A DNA stretch of 6,969 nucleotides from Candidatus Omnitrophota bacterium (GTDB lineage Bacteria > Omnitrophota > Koll11 > Zapsychrales > Aceulaceae), in NCBI GenBank assembly GCA_029931885.1, contig JAOZRJ010000084.1, positions 1-6,969 on the forward strand, written 5' to 3'. Both the position numbers and the translations under genes were made by a program. The notes beneath the pieces were generated by a model, which had not been told where the DNA came from, searched no databases, and saw only the letters and a list, made by a program, of their open reading frames with translations. Numbering within the stretch: position 1 is the stretch's first letter; each line of letters starts with the position of its first letter. Below, in pieces: positions 1 through 5,811 of this stretch.

Positions 1-242
1 TGTTAAAGTCTATGATCGGTCATCCATTGGCCGGAGCTAATGGAATAGAATTGGTTATTGCGTCGTTAACGTTTCAGAGAAATCTTTTACCACCGACGAT
101 TAATCAGGAAACACCAGATCCTAGATGCGATTTAGACTATGTTCCGAATGTAGCACGGGAAAAGAAAGTTAACTATATGTTAAAAACAAGTAGTGGTTTC
201 TCAGGAATTCACTCGGCAATGGTTTTGAAGCGTTTTGACTGA
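1..242 (+). CDS. Type II polyketide ketosynthase alpha (KS-alpha), C-terminal fragment
   Basis: This is the last ~79 codons of a beta-ketoacyl synthase whose start lies upstream of the window; the first whole codon is at position 3. It would catalyse decarboxylative Claisen condensation of malonyl-ACP onto the growing chain. The visible part begins LKSMIGHPLAGANG, the thiolase-fold motif that carries one of the two active-site histidines (the His of KSMxGH is present). It continues with PPTIN, DPRCDLDYVP and the C-terminal motif SGFSGIHSAMVL. From memory this tail resembles actinobacterial aromatic-PKS KS-alpha proteins (SGFGGFQSAMVL) more than housekeeping FabF. The active-site Cys and the other His lie outside the window and cannot be checked. 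The internal ATG at 12 is not a start, because the domain continues upstream. The next gene follows after 25 nt and encodes its likely heterodimer partner. A FabF-type KASII is the alternative. Confidence 0.88.
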   Translation, partial: LKSMIGHPLAGANGIELVIASLTFQRNLLPPTINQETPDPRCDLDYVPNVAREKKVNYMLKTSSGFSGIHSAMVLKRFD

Positions 243-267
243 TTATTTTAAGAAAGGTATTTAGAAA

Positions 268-1503
268 ATGAAAAAAATAGCAATAACGGGGATCGGAATC
301 ATTTCTCCGAGCGGAATTGATAAAAGAAAATTTTGGTCGAATATCAAAGCCGGGCGATCAGCTGTTCAATCAATTGACCGTTTTGACGCCTCAAGATATT
401 TATCGCAAGTGGCTGGCCAAGTTCATGAGCTTGATGCGTATAGCAATGTGTCATCACGTCTTTTAAAGAAGATTGATGTTTTTTCTCATATGGCTCTTGT
501 TGGTTCTGAACTTGCTATGCAAGATGCACAATTAAAATTAGAAGAGGAAAATTTAAATCGTGCTGGAATTTTCATGGGAAATGCCTTAGGCGGATGGTTG
601 TTTGCTGAAACAGAATTGCGCGATCTTTACATTGAAGGACGTGAAGGGGTAAGTCCGTTTGCTGCATCGGCATGGTTTCCGGCTGCGCCTCAAGGACAGA
701 TTTCAATTAAATATCAAATGAAAGGATATAGCAAGACTGTTGTTGCAGATAGGGCGAGCTCATTAATGGCGATTGCGTATGGTGCAAGAACATTAGCACG
801 AGGGAAAGATGATTTTGTTTTAGCAGGAGGCATGGAAGCTCCGGTAACTCCGTATGCCCTTTTGTGCTGCCAAACTTCTGGAATGCTAACAAAACATAAT
901 TCTAATCCGTCGGAGGCATATAAACCGTATGACAAAAATCGTGATGGATTCGCATTAGCAGAAGGTGCTGGTGTTTTAATCCTTGAGACCCAAGAAAGAG
1001 TTAAGAAAAGAGGTATAAAAGTTTACGCAAATATTATTGGATATGGAACAACCACCGACGCTGTTGACCGGATTCATCCTGCCAAAGATGGCGTTGAGCT
1101 TGCGAACGCAATAAAAATTGCCTTGAAAGATGCACAGCTTGATCCAAAAGATGTTGATTATATTTGTCTCGATGGCGCTGCTACAAAGATTGGCGACATC
1201 ACAGAAACAAAAGCAATTAAATCTGTTTTTGAAGGGTATGCAAAAAAGATTCCAGTTTCTGCTCCAAAATCTATTTTTGGAAATATGCTCGGTGCCTGTG
1301 GTGCTCTTGATGTTGTCACGACAGTTTTGGCTATGGAGAATGGAATGGTTCCGCCTACTATTAATTTAAAAGACCCTGATCCAGAGTGTGATCTTGATTA
1401 TTGTCCGAATAAGGCACAAGAAAAAGAAATAAAATATGCACTTGTTATTAATCGGGGACGAGGTGGAATCAATGCAGTTTTGGTTTTAGAAAATATTAAA
1501 TAA
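268..1503 (+). CDS. Ketosynthase-like chain length factor (KS-beta), catalytically inactive
   Basis: The 411-residue full-length thiolase-fold protein is paralogous to the KS that ends just upstream. Its active site is dismantled. The nucleophile-elbow Cys is Arg162 (VVADRASSLMAIA). The first catalytic His is Asp302 (CLDGAATKIGD, where active enzymes have AHGTST). The second is Asn339 (PKSIFGNMLG, where active enzymes have KSMTGH). Lys334 is kept. Actinobacterial chain length factors keep the surrounding VVAE-AGGLDALA pattern with Gln at the Cys position, so Arg is unusual. GNALGGWLF (105-112) matches the CLF GGFEF-type stretch that lines the polyketide channel. The family pairs with KS-alpha, helps decarboxylate malonyl-ACP and sets chain length. 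The ATG at 268 follows an AGAAAGG ribosome site, and the neighbours are KS-alpha upstream and ACP 25 nt downstream. A role as a decayed KAS in fatty acid or aryl-polyene synthesis is less likely. Confidence 0.87.
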   Translation: MKKIAITGIGIISPSGIDKRKFWSNIKAGRSAVQSIDRFDASRYLSQVAGQVHELDAYSNVSSRLLKKIDVFSHMALVGSELAMQDAQLKLEEENLNRAGIFMGNALGGWLFAETELRDLYIEGREGVSPFAASAWFPAAPQGQISIKYQMKGYSKTVVADRASSLMAIAYGARTLARGKDDFVLAGGMEAPVTPYALLCCQTSGMLTKHNSNPSEAYKPYDKNRDGFALAEGAGVLILETQERVKKRGIKVYANIIGYGTTTDAVDRIHPAKDGVELANAIKIALKDAQLDPKDVDYICLDGAATKIGDITETKAIKSVFEGYAKKIPVSAPKSIFGNMLGACGALDVVTTVLAMENGMVPPTINLKDPDPECDLDYCPNKAQEKEIKYALVINRGRGGINAVLVLENIK

Positions 1504-1528
1504 ATAATAGTTTTATAAGGAGGAAAAA

Positions 1529-1765
1529 GTGAGTATTGAAGAAAAAGTAAAGAATGTTTTTAAAGATGCTTTAGATGTTCAGCCAGATGAAATCAAGAAT
1601 GATCAACCGCTTGATGTCTCTTTAGGGATTGATTCTACGGAAATGGTTGAGATTGTTGTATCTTTGAAGAAAACTTTTAATGTTGATATTCAGTCAACAG
1701 AAATGAAAAAGACAAATACATTTGATCAGCTTGTCGAAACATTAAAGTCTAAAGGTGTGGCATAA
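1529..1765 (+). CDS. Acyl carrier protein of the type II PKS
   Basis: A 78-residue acidic, helical acyl carrier protein. The phosphopantetheine attachment serine is Ser36 in LGIDSTEMVEIV, equivalent to the canonical GxDSLxxVEL. Thr37 replaces the usual hydrophobic residue after the serine. The start is GTG, placed by a strong AAGGAGG about 6 nt upstream; the length fits the family. It would carry the growing poly-beta-ketone as a thioester and present it to KS-alpha/KS-beta, the ketoreductase and the cyclases in the cytoplasm. It lies directly after KS-beta and 19 nt before the putative cyclase, the standard KS-alpha/KS-beta/ACP order of minimal aromatic PKS clusters. No phosphopantetheinyl transferase is visible nearby. 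Being the housekeeping fatty-acid AcpP is less likely, given the neighbours. Confidence 0.92.
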   Translation: MSIEEKVKNVFKDALDVQPDEIKNDQPLDVSLGIDSTEMVEIVVSLKKTFNVDIQSTEMKKTNTFDQLVETLKSKGVA

Positions 1766-1784
1766 TTTTTTTAAGGAGAATATT

Positions 1785-2585
1785 ATGATCATTGATTTAA
1801 GTCTTGCAATTGATGATACGCTTGTTGAAACGCATGGAGCAAAAATTGATCGCATTACGCACACAAAAGGCGTTGAGCATTTTAATTGGGTTGTGATGAA
1901 TAAGCAACCCGATGGTCAAGAGCGTTTTGAAAAAGGTGAGAGAATTGTAAAGTCCGAAGAAATTCCTGACGGGGAAATGTTGTCTCTTGAGATTGTTCAT
2001 TCGTCGGTTCACATGGGAACGCACGTGGATGCTCCTTTTCATTACGGTAGCATGTGCGAAGGCAGGCCTGCTAAAAAAATTAACGATGTTCCTCTAGAGT
2101 GGTGTTATTCAGATGGGGTTGTCTTAGATTTTACTCACAAAAAATTTCCAGAAGTAATTATAAAGCAAGATGTGATTGATGCTCTTGAAAAAATTAAATA
2201 TACATTAAAGGCTTTAGATATTGTTTTGTTTTATACAGGTGGAGATAAGAATTTTGGAAAACCTGAATATATTTCAGAATATCTAGGTGTTGAGCCTGAT
2301 GCTGTTGAATATCTTTTAGATAAAGGCATCAAGATGATGGGGGTTGATACTTTAGGATTAGATAAGCCGTGCTTTGGAATGTTCAAGGAATTTCTAGAGA
2401 CAAAGCAAGAAGATAAAATTTGGCCGTCTCATTTTTTAGGTCGGAAAAAAGAATTCTGCCATATGGAACGATTAGCTAATTTAGGTGCTATCCCTAGGCC
2501 TTTTGGATTTAAAGTATCGTGCTTACCTGTAAAGATTAAAGACGCTGGTGCTGGATGGTGCCGGGCTGTAGCTATCATCGGTTAA
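1785..2585 (+). CDS. PF04199-type putative cyclase / metal-dependent hydrolase
   Basis: A 266-residue protein of the kynurenine formamidase-like 'putative cyclase' family. Residues 76-86 read HMGTHVDAPFH, an exact match to the family signature HxGTHxDxPxH, whose His and Asp residues bind the active-site metal. The C-terminal part has the further family-like elements GVDTLGLD (186-193) and SHFLGRKKEFCHMERLANL (215-233). The family includes cyclases of antibiotic biosynthesis as well as formamidases. Between the ACP and a TcmN-like aromatase, a role in a later ring closure, or hydrolytic release of the chain, is the natural inference. An upstream in-frame GTG at 1755 overlaps the ACP gene; I prefer ATG 1785, which has AAGGAG 6 nt before it and begins with the family-like MIIDLSL. 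It is somewhat longer than the usual 210-230 residues. A stand-alone formamidase is the alternative. Confidence 0.85.
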   Translation: MIIDLSLAIDDTLVETHGAKIDRITHTKGVEHFNWVVMNKQPDGQERFEKGERIVKSEEIPDGEMLSLEIVHSSVHMGTHVDAPFHYGSMCEGRPAKKINDVPLEWCYSDGVVLDFTHKKFPEVIIKQDVIDALEKIKYTLKALDIVLFYTGGDKNFGKPEYISEYLGVEPDAVEYLLDKGIKMMGVDTLGLDKPCFGMFKEFLETKQEDKIWPSHFLGRKKEFCHMERLANLGAIPRPFGFKVSCLPVKIKDAGAGWCRAVAIIG

Positions 2586-2639
2586 GAAATCCTGATTCGG
2601 CTGCTTGGATGTAGCTGCTCATTTAAAAGAGGAGGAACC

Positions 2640-3155
2640 ATGAATTGTCCTGCATGTAAAAAAGATATGATGGAAAAAGATTTTGGCGGAATTAAGGTGG
2701 ATATTTGTAGTGATGGATGCAAAGGCATTTGGTTTGATTGGTCTGAAATAGAGAAACTAGACGAGAAACATGAGGGGCTTGGAGCGAGTTTGTCTGAAGC
2801 TTTACAAAGTGAGTATCATAAAAATGAGAATAGAGGACGGATTAATTGTCCAAAATGCACTCAACCCATGGTTGATCATTTTTATAAGTCATGCAAAATG
2901 ATAACGGTTGATGAATGTTATGTTTGCGGAGGATTTTTCCTCGATGCTGGGGAGCTTGAAATTATTCGTGAAAACTTTATGGATGATCAAGCAAGAACAG
3001 AATATGTCAATCAGCTATTAGCTGCTAAGTTAGATTATATTTCTGCAGTTGAAAAACTGAATAAAGAGCAGGTAGAAATTGATTCCGGAGTTGCAAAAAG
3101 AGCTGCGGCTGTAAATAAATTTGTAGGTGCTCTTGGAAATAAATTTCAGAAGTAA
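2640..3155 (+). CDS. Double TFIIB-type zinc-ribbon protein
   Basis: A 171-residue cytoplasmic protein with two tandem zf-TFIIB (PF13453-like) modules. The first, residues 3-39, has CPAC, then VDIC and C, then GIWFDWSEIEKL. The second, about residues 70-108, has CPKC, then VDECYVC, then GGFFLDAGELEII. Each offers four Cys for zinc. A Lys/Glu/Ala-rich helical tail of about 60 residues follows and may oligomerise. The family is widespread and its function is poorly defined; nucleic-acid or protein binding is usually assumed. Here it sits between two putative polyketide cyclases in the same operon, 54 nt after one and 39 nt before the other, with a strong GAGGAGG ribosome site. It might be a regulator or an assembly/scaffold protein, but the sequence does not decide this. 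No catalytic motif is seen. Confidence 0.8.
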   Translation: MNCPACKKDMMEKDFGGIKVDICSDGCKGIWFDWSEIEKLDEKHEGLGASLSEALQSEYHKNENRGRINCPKCTQPMVDHFYKSCKMITVDECYVCGGFFLDAGELEIIRENFMDDQARTEYVNQLLAAKLDYISAVEKLNKEQVEIDSGVAKRAAAVNKFVGALGNKFQK

Positions 3156-3194
3156 TTATATTCGAGAAAGTAACATTTAAATCGAGGAGGAAAT

Positions 3195-3641
3195 ATGGGA
3201 CACACTGTTAATAGCATTATTATCGATGCACCCTATGAAAATGTTTTTGAGACATCAAATCAGATTGAAAGGTGGACAGAACTTTTTGGAGATGAGTATG
3301 TTAAGGCTGAAGTTTTATCTCGAGAAGGAAATAGGATTGAGTTTCGCTTAACAGACAAAGATGGTAATTCATGGACATCGTTTCGTCTGCTTTTTAAAGA
3401 AAATTATTTTGCTTATGCACAAAAAAATGAACCGACATTTCCGTTTAAATATATGAAAATAATTTGGCTTTATTCACCAATGGATGAAGGAGTCAAAATG
3501 ACATGGATTCAGGATTTTGAAATGCATCCTGATTTTAAGAAATTTACTGATGAGCAAATCATCGGGTTTATTAATGAGCATTCTCAGCATAATTTAAAAA
3601 TTTTTCGCGAAGTAATAGAGAAAGAGGCAAAAGATCAGTAA
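3195..3641 (+). CDS. TcmN/WhiE-like polyketide aromatase/cyclase (SRPBCC fold)
   Basis: A 148-residue START/SRPBCC (Bet v1-like) single-domain protein. It resembles the N-terminal aromatase/cyclase of TcmN and the spore-pigment WhiE cyclase throughout: VNSIIIDAPYENVFETSNQIERWTELF against the TcmN pattern [26 protein letters not shown] (recalled, not searched). Pocket residues reported as important in TcmN appear conserved by eye: Trp27, Tyr35, Trp60 and Arg64 (TcmN W28, Y35, W65, R69), with Trp91 in IIWLY. The family binds the ACP-tethered poly-beta-ketone, fixes the first-ring aldol (C9-C14 in TcmN) and dehydrates it to an aromatic ring. This makes it the strongest evidence that the operon makes an aromatic polyketide rather than a fatty acid or polyene. 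The start ATG has a GAGGAGG site 4 nt upstream. The 3' end overlaps the likely start of the MFS gene. Confidence 0.9.
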   Translation: MGHTVNSIIIDAPYENVFETSNQIERWTELFGDEYVKAEVLSREGNRIEFRLTDKDGNSWTSFRLLFKENYFAYAQKNEPTFPFKYMKIIWLYSPMDEGVKMTWIQDFEMHPDFKKFTDEQIIGFINEHSQHNLKIFREVIEKEAKDQ

Positions 3642-4761
3642 TCGTAAAATTGTCTTTTTTTTATTATGTTTAAATTGTATAGCTATATCCTTTAACGTGG
3701 CCGCAATTGCAGCGGCAATCCCGGGCATTTCTGCAGATTTAAATATTCCAGATTTTCTGATTTCAAGGATTATTCCAGCGTATATGATTCCCTATGGTTT
3801 AGGGGCGTTGCTTTACGCACCTTTGGCGCGATATTTATCTTTTCGTGTGCTTATGGCAGGATCTATGGGGCTATATGCCATGAGCAGTTTATTGTGTGCT
3901 CAAAGCATTACAATGAATCATTTTTTATTGGCCAGGGTTGCCTGTGGGCTTGCAGGGTCAGGTGTTATTCCACTAGGACTTTTGATTATTGGGAATGTTT
4001 TTGATAAAAATATTAGGGGTCGGCTTGTTGGTCTATTTTTTGGATGCAGTTTTGTTTCATCTATTGTGGGAGTAATGCTTAGCGGTCTTGTAAATTGGCG
4101 ATTTCTTTTTTATGCGCCAGCTGTAATCGGTGTTTTAGCCGCTTTCTTTATATCTATAGCAGGATCAGACATTTTTGACTGCAAACAAAAAAAATCTGTT
4201 AATTATTTAAAAGTTATATATAATACTAACATAAGAAATATATTTATATATATATTTATTATAAGCTTCTTATATCATGGTCTTCATAAATGGTTTGGTG
4301 TTTATTTAAGTCAAGACTATCATTTAAGTCAGCTGTCTATAAGTTCGCTCTTTGTTTTAATGGCCATTGGCGGTTTTTTAGGTCAGATTATTGGCGGATA
4401 TATCTCGGATAAGAAGGGGCGTTTTGCATCTTGCCTCTTAGGTATTATTATCCTTGGAACGTCAACTATTCTTTTGGCTGGTCATTATCCGATTATTCTT
4501 TTGGCTGTGATTTTATGCACAACATCAATCGGATGGACTGTGGGTCATAATGGAGCGTCAACTGTTTTGACTGATTTTCCAGAAGATCATCGTGCAGAGG
4601 TTGCGAGCCTTAACTCATCAGTTCGATTTCTATCTGGCGGGTTGGGATTTCTTGTAACAGCGCCATTTGTTCAGAAAAGCTTTAGTATGACTTTTTTAGG
4701 TCTTGGTGTTTTAATGTTTTTGTTAATTCTATTTGTTCGGAAAGCAGTTCCGGAGAATTAA
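3634..4761 (+). CDS. MFS family exporter, probable non-AUG (ATC) start
   Basis: A polytopic major facilitator superfamily protein, most like drug/H+ antiporters; it likely exports the polyketide across the inner membrane. The first ATG/GTG/TTG in frame is GTG 3697, but that start would cut into TM1 and has no ribosome site. In frame upstream, back to the stop at 3616, codons give RKIVFFLLCLNCIAISFNVAA, a clear TM1 with positive residues before it. The best start is ATC 3634, 6 nt after AGAGG and overlapping the previous stop (ATCAGTAA); ATT 3649 is second choice. That gives 375 residues and about 12 hydrophobic segments. Supporting features: NWRFLFYAPAVIGV after TM5 and GGYISDKKGR in the TM8-TM9 loop, the usual motif-A-like position. 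The TM2-TM3 loop motif is degenerate (YAPLARYLSFR). The mid-protein linker, coding 4201-4260, is extremely AT-rich. The transported substrate cannot be read from sequence. Confidence 0.85.
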   Translation: MSNRKIVFFLLCLNCIAISFNVAAIAAAIPGISADLNIPDFLISRIIPAYMIPYGLGALLYAPLARYLSFRVLMAGSMGLYAMSSLLCAQSITMNHFLLARVACGLAGSGVIPLGLLIIGNVFDKNIRGRLVGLFFGCSFVSSIVGVMLSGLVNWRFLFYAPAVIGVLAAFFISIAGSDIFDCKQKKSVNYLKVIYNTNIRNIFIYIFIISFLYHGLHKWFGVYLSQDYHLSQLSISSLFVLMAIGGFLGQIIGGYISDKKGRFASCLLGIIILGTSTILLAGHYPIILLAVILCTTSIGWTVGHNGASTVLTDFPEDHRAEVASLNSSVRFLSGGLGFLVTAPFVQKSFSMTFLGLGVLMFLLILFVRKAVPEN

Positions 4762-4776
4762 GTTAAGGAGATTTAG

Positions 4777-5547
4777 ATGGATTTAAAAGGAAAGAATGCA
4801 ATTATTACCGGAGCAAGCAAGGGCATTGGAAAAGCTGTTGCATTACGTTTAGCTGAAAACGGTGTCAATCTTGTTTTGGCAGCACGCACGCAATCAACAT
4901 TGGATGAAACGGTCAGTGAAATTAAAAAGAAAACAGGTGTTAAAGTTTTTGGCGTAGCAACTGATGTTAGCAAACTTGAGGATCTACAAAATTTAACAGA
5001 CGTCACATTTAAAGAATTAAAAGGCGTCGATATTTTACTTAATAATGCTGGTGTTTCAAGTCAGTATCCTTTTGATAAACAGCCCTTGGAAGATATTGAG
5101 AGATTAGCTCATACTAATTACTTGGGATACGTGCGGTTAATTCGCCTCATTATTCCGCATATGATTGAGCGAAAAAACGGTGCGATTATTAATATGGTTT
5201 CAGGTTCTACTCTTTGTGACCCGATTCCAAAAACATTTGTAACTTACAGTTCATTAAAGGTTGGCCTTAGGGCATTCTTAAAAGGTTTATTTTGGGAAAT
5301 GAGAGATCATAATATTAAAATTACATCCATCTTGCCCGGCGTTGTCGACACAGGGCTTACAGATAAATTAGATAATATTACTCAAGAGCAAAAAGATCGT
5401 TTAATGTCAGCAGCGGCAGTTGTAGACATGGTGATGTTTGCTCTATCGGTACCGGCAAATACGTGTCCATTGGAATTGGCTGTTATCAATCAGCAAACGC
5501 CATGGACAAAGCCAATAATTGATTATAGCCAGAAACAAGCAAGTTAA
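4777..5547 (+). CDS. SDR-family ketoreductase (FabG/ActIII-like)
   Basis: A 256-residue classical short-chain dehydrogenase/reductase. The Rossmann nucleotide-binding motif is TGASKGIG (11-18), and Arg37 after the second strand (LAARTQS) favours NADPH. NNAG lies at 89-92. The catalytic tetrad is Asn114, Ser144 (or Ser142), Tyr157 and Lys161 (YSSLK). Ser-to-Tyr and Tyr-to-Lys spacing are canonical, and the numbering coincides with that I recall for the actinorhodin ketoreductase ActIII. The expected role is reduction of one beta-keto group of the ACP-bound chain (C9 in ActIII), which steers first-ring folding. AAGGAG stands 6 nt before ATG 4777. It begins 15 nt after the MFS gene. Regiochemistry cannot be inferred. 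The alternative is a tailoring or general SDR, because this superfamily is broad; the PKS neighbourhood is the main argument for a PKS role. Confidence 0.88.
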   Translation: MDLKGKNAIITGASKGIGKAVALRLAENGVNLVLAARTQSTLDETVSEIKKKTGVKVFGVATDVSKLEDLQNLTDVTFKELKGVDILLNNAGVSSQYPFDKQPLEDIERLAHTNYLGYVRLIRLIIPHMIERKNGAIINMVSGSTLCDPIPKTFVTYSSLKVGLRAFLKGLFWEMRDHNIKITSILPGVVDTGLTDKLDNITQEQKDRLMSAAAVVDMVMFALSVPANTCPLELAVINQQTPWTKPIIDYSQKQAS

Positions 5548-5563
5548 TTTTAATTAAAAGGGA

Positions 5564-5572
5564 GGAGGTGAT
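5564..5572 (+). promoter_or_regulatory. Extended Shine-Dalgarno site that decides the PC4-like start
   Basis: GGAGGTGAT matches nine consecutive bases of the complement of the usual 16S 3' tail, far more than the 5-6 base sites elsewhere in the operon. ATG 5577 lies 4 nt beyond its 3' end. The upstream GTG at 5568 falls inside this site and so cannot be the start. The site suggests strong translation of the small protein relative to its neighbours. Confidence 0.8.
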
Positions 5573-5576
5573 ACGA

Positions 5577-5810
5577 ATGGACAAAACAGTCAAAACTTTT
5601 AAGAAAAATAAGTTCCAGGAAATTCGTGTTGGAATAAGAGAATATAAAGGAAATGATCTTATTGACATTCGCACCTGGACAATGACCCAGGGAACAGATG
5701 ATATGGTTCCAACGTCAAAAGGCGTTTCCATGAACATACAACTTGTTAAGGAATTAAAAAGCGCTATTGAAGAAGTTGAAAAGACATTAAAAGAAAGTTT
5801 AATGCTTTAA
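5577..5810 (+). CDS. PC4/p15-like small nucleic-acid-binding protein
   Basis: A 77-residue protein that matches the PC4/p15 transcriptional coactivator domain (PF02229-like). It has FQEIRVGIREYKGNDLIDIRTW (13-34), the strand pair with the 'IRVxxxEYKG..LxDIR' pattern, then VPTSKGVSMNI (44-54), matching the PTKKGISL strand, then a final helix (55-73). Family members bind single-stranded or melted DNA as dimers; bacterial versions are small and poorly studied. In this operon it may act on transcription or on DNA structure, possibly autoregulating the cluster, but that is inference. The start is ATG 5577 as argued for the ribosome site. It ends 1 nt before the next gene, so the two are probably translationally coupled. 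The intergenic gap of 29 nt after the SDR shows no promoter. Confidence 0.82.
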   Translation: MDKTVKTFKKNKFQEIRVGIREYKGNDLIDIRTWTMTQGTDDMVPTSKGVSMNIQLVKELKSAIEEVEKTLKESLML

Positions 5811-5811
5811 T

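Noticed and set aside
714..935. Minus-strand open frames inside the KS-beta gene (also 707-892)
   Set aside because: They are antisense to a convincingly conserved coding region, have no family resemblance and no ribosome site of note.
1130..1369. Plus-strand shifted frame within KS-beta
   Set aside because: It overlaps essential motifs of the real frame and its translation shows no domain.
2600..2619. GCTGCT repeated twice in the gap before the zinc-ribbon gene
   Set aside because: Short direct repeat of six bases, no hairpin, no further copies; probably chance.
3666..3695. A nine-codon ORF (MFKLYSYIL) ending 1 nt before GTG 3697, as a possible leader peptide
   Set aside because: It has no ribosome site, lies inside the TM1 coding stretch of the MFS gene in another frame, and is too short to support by itself.
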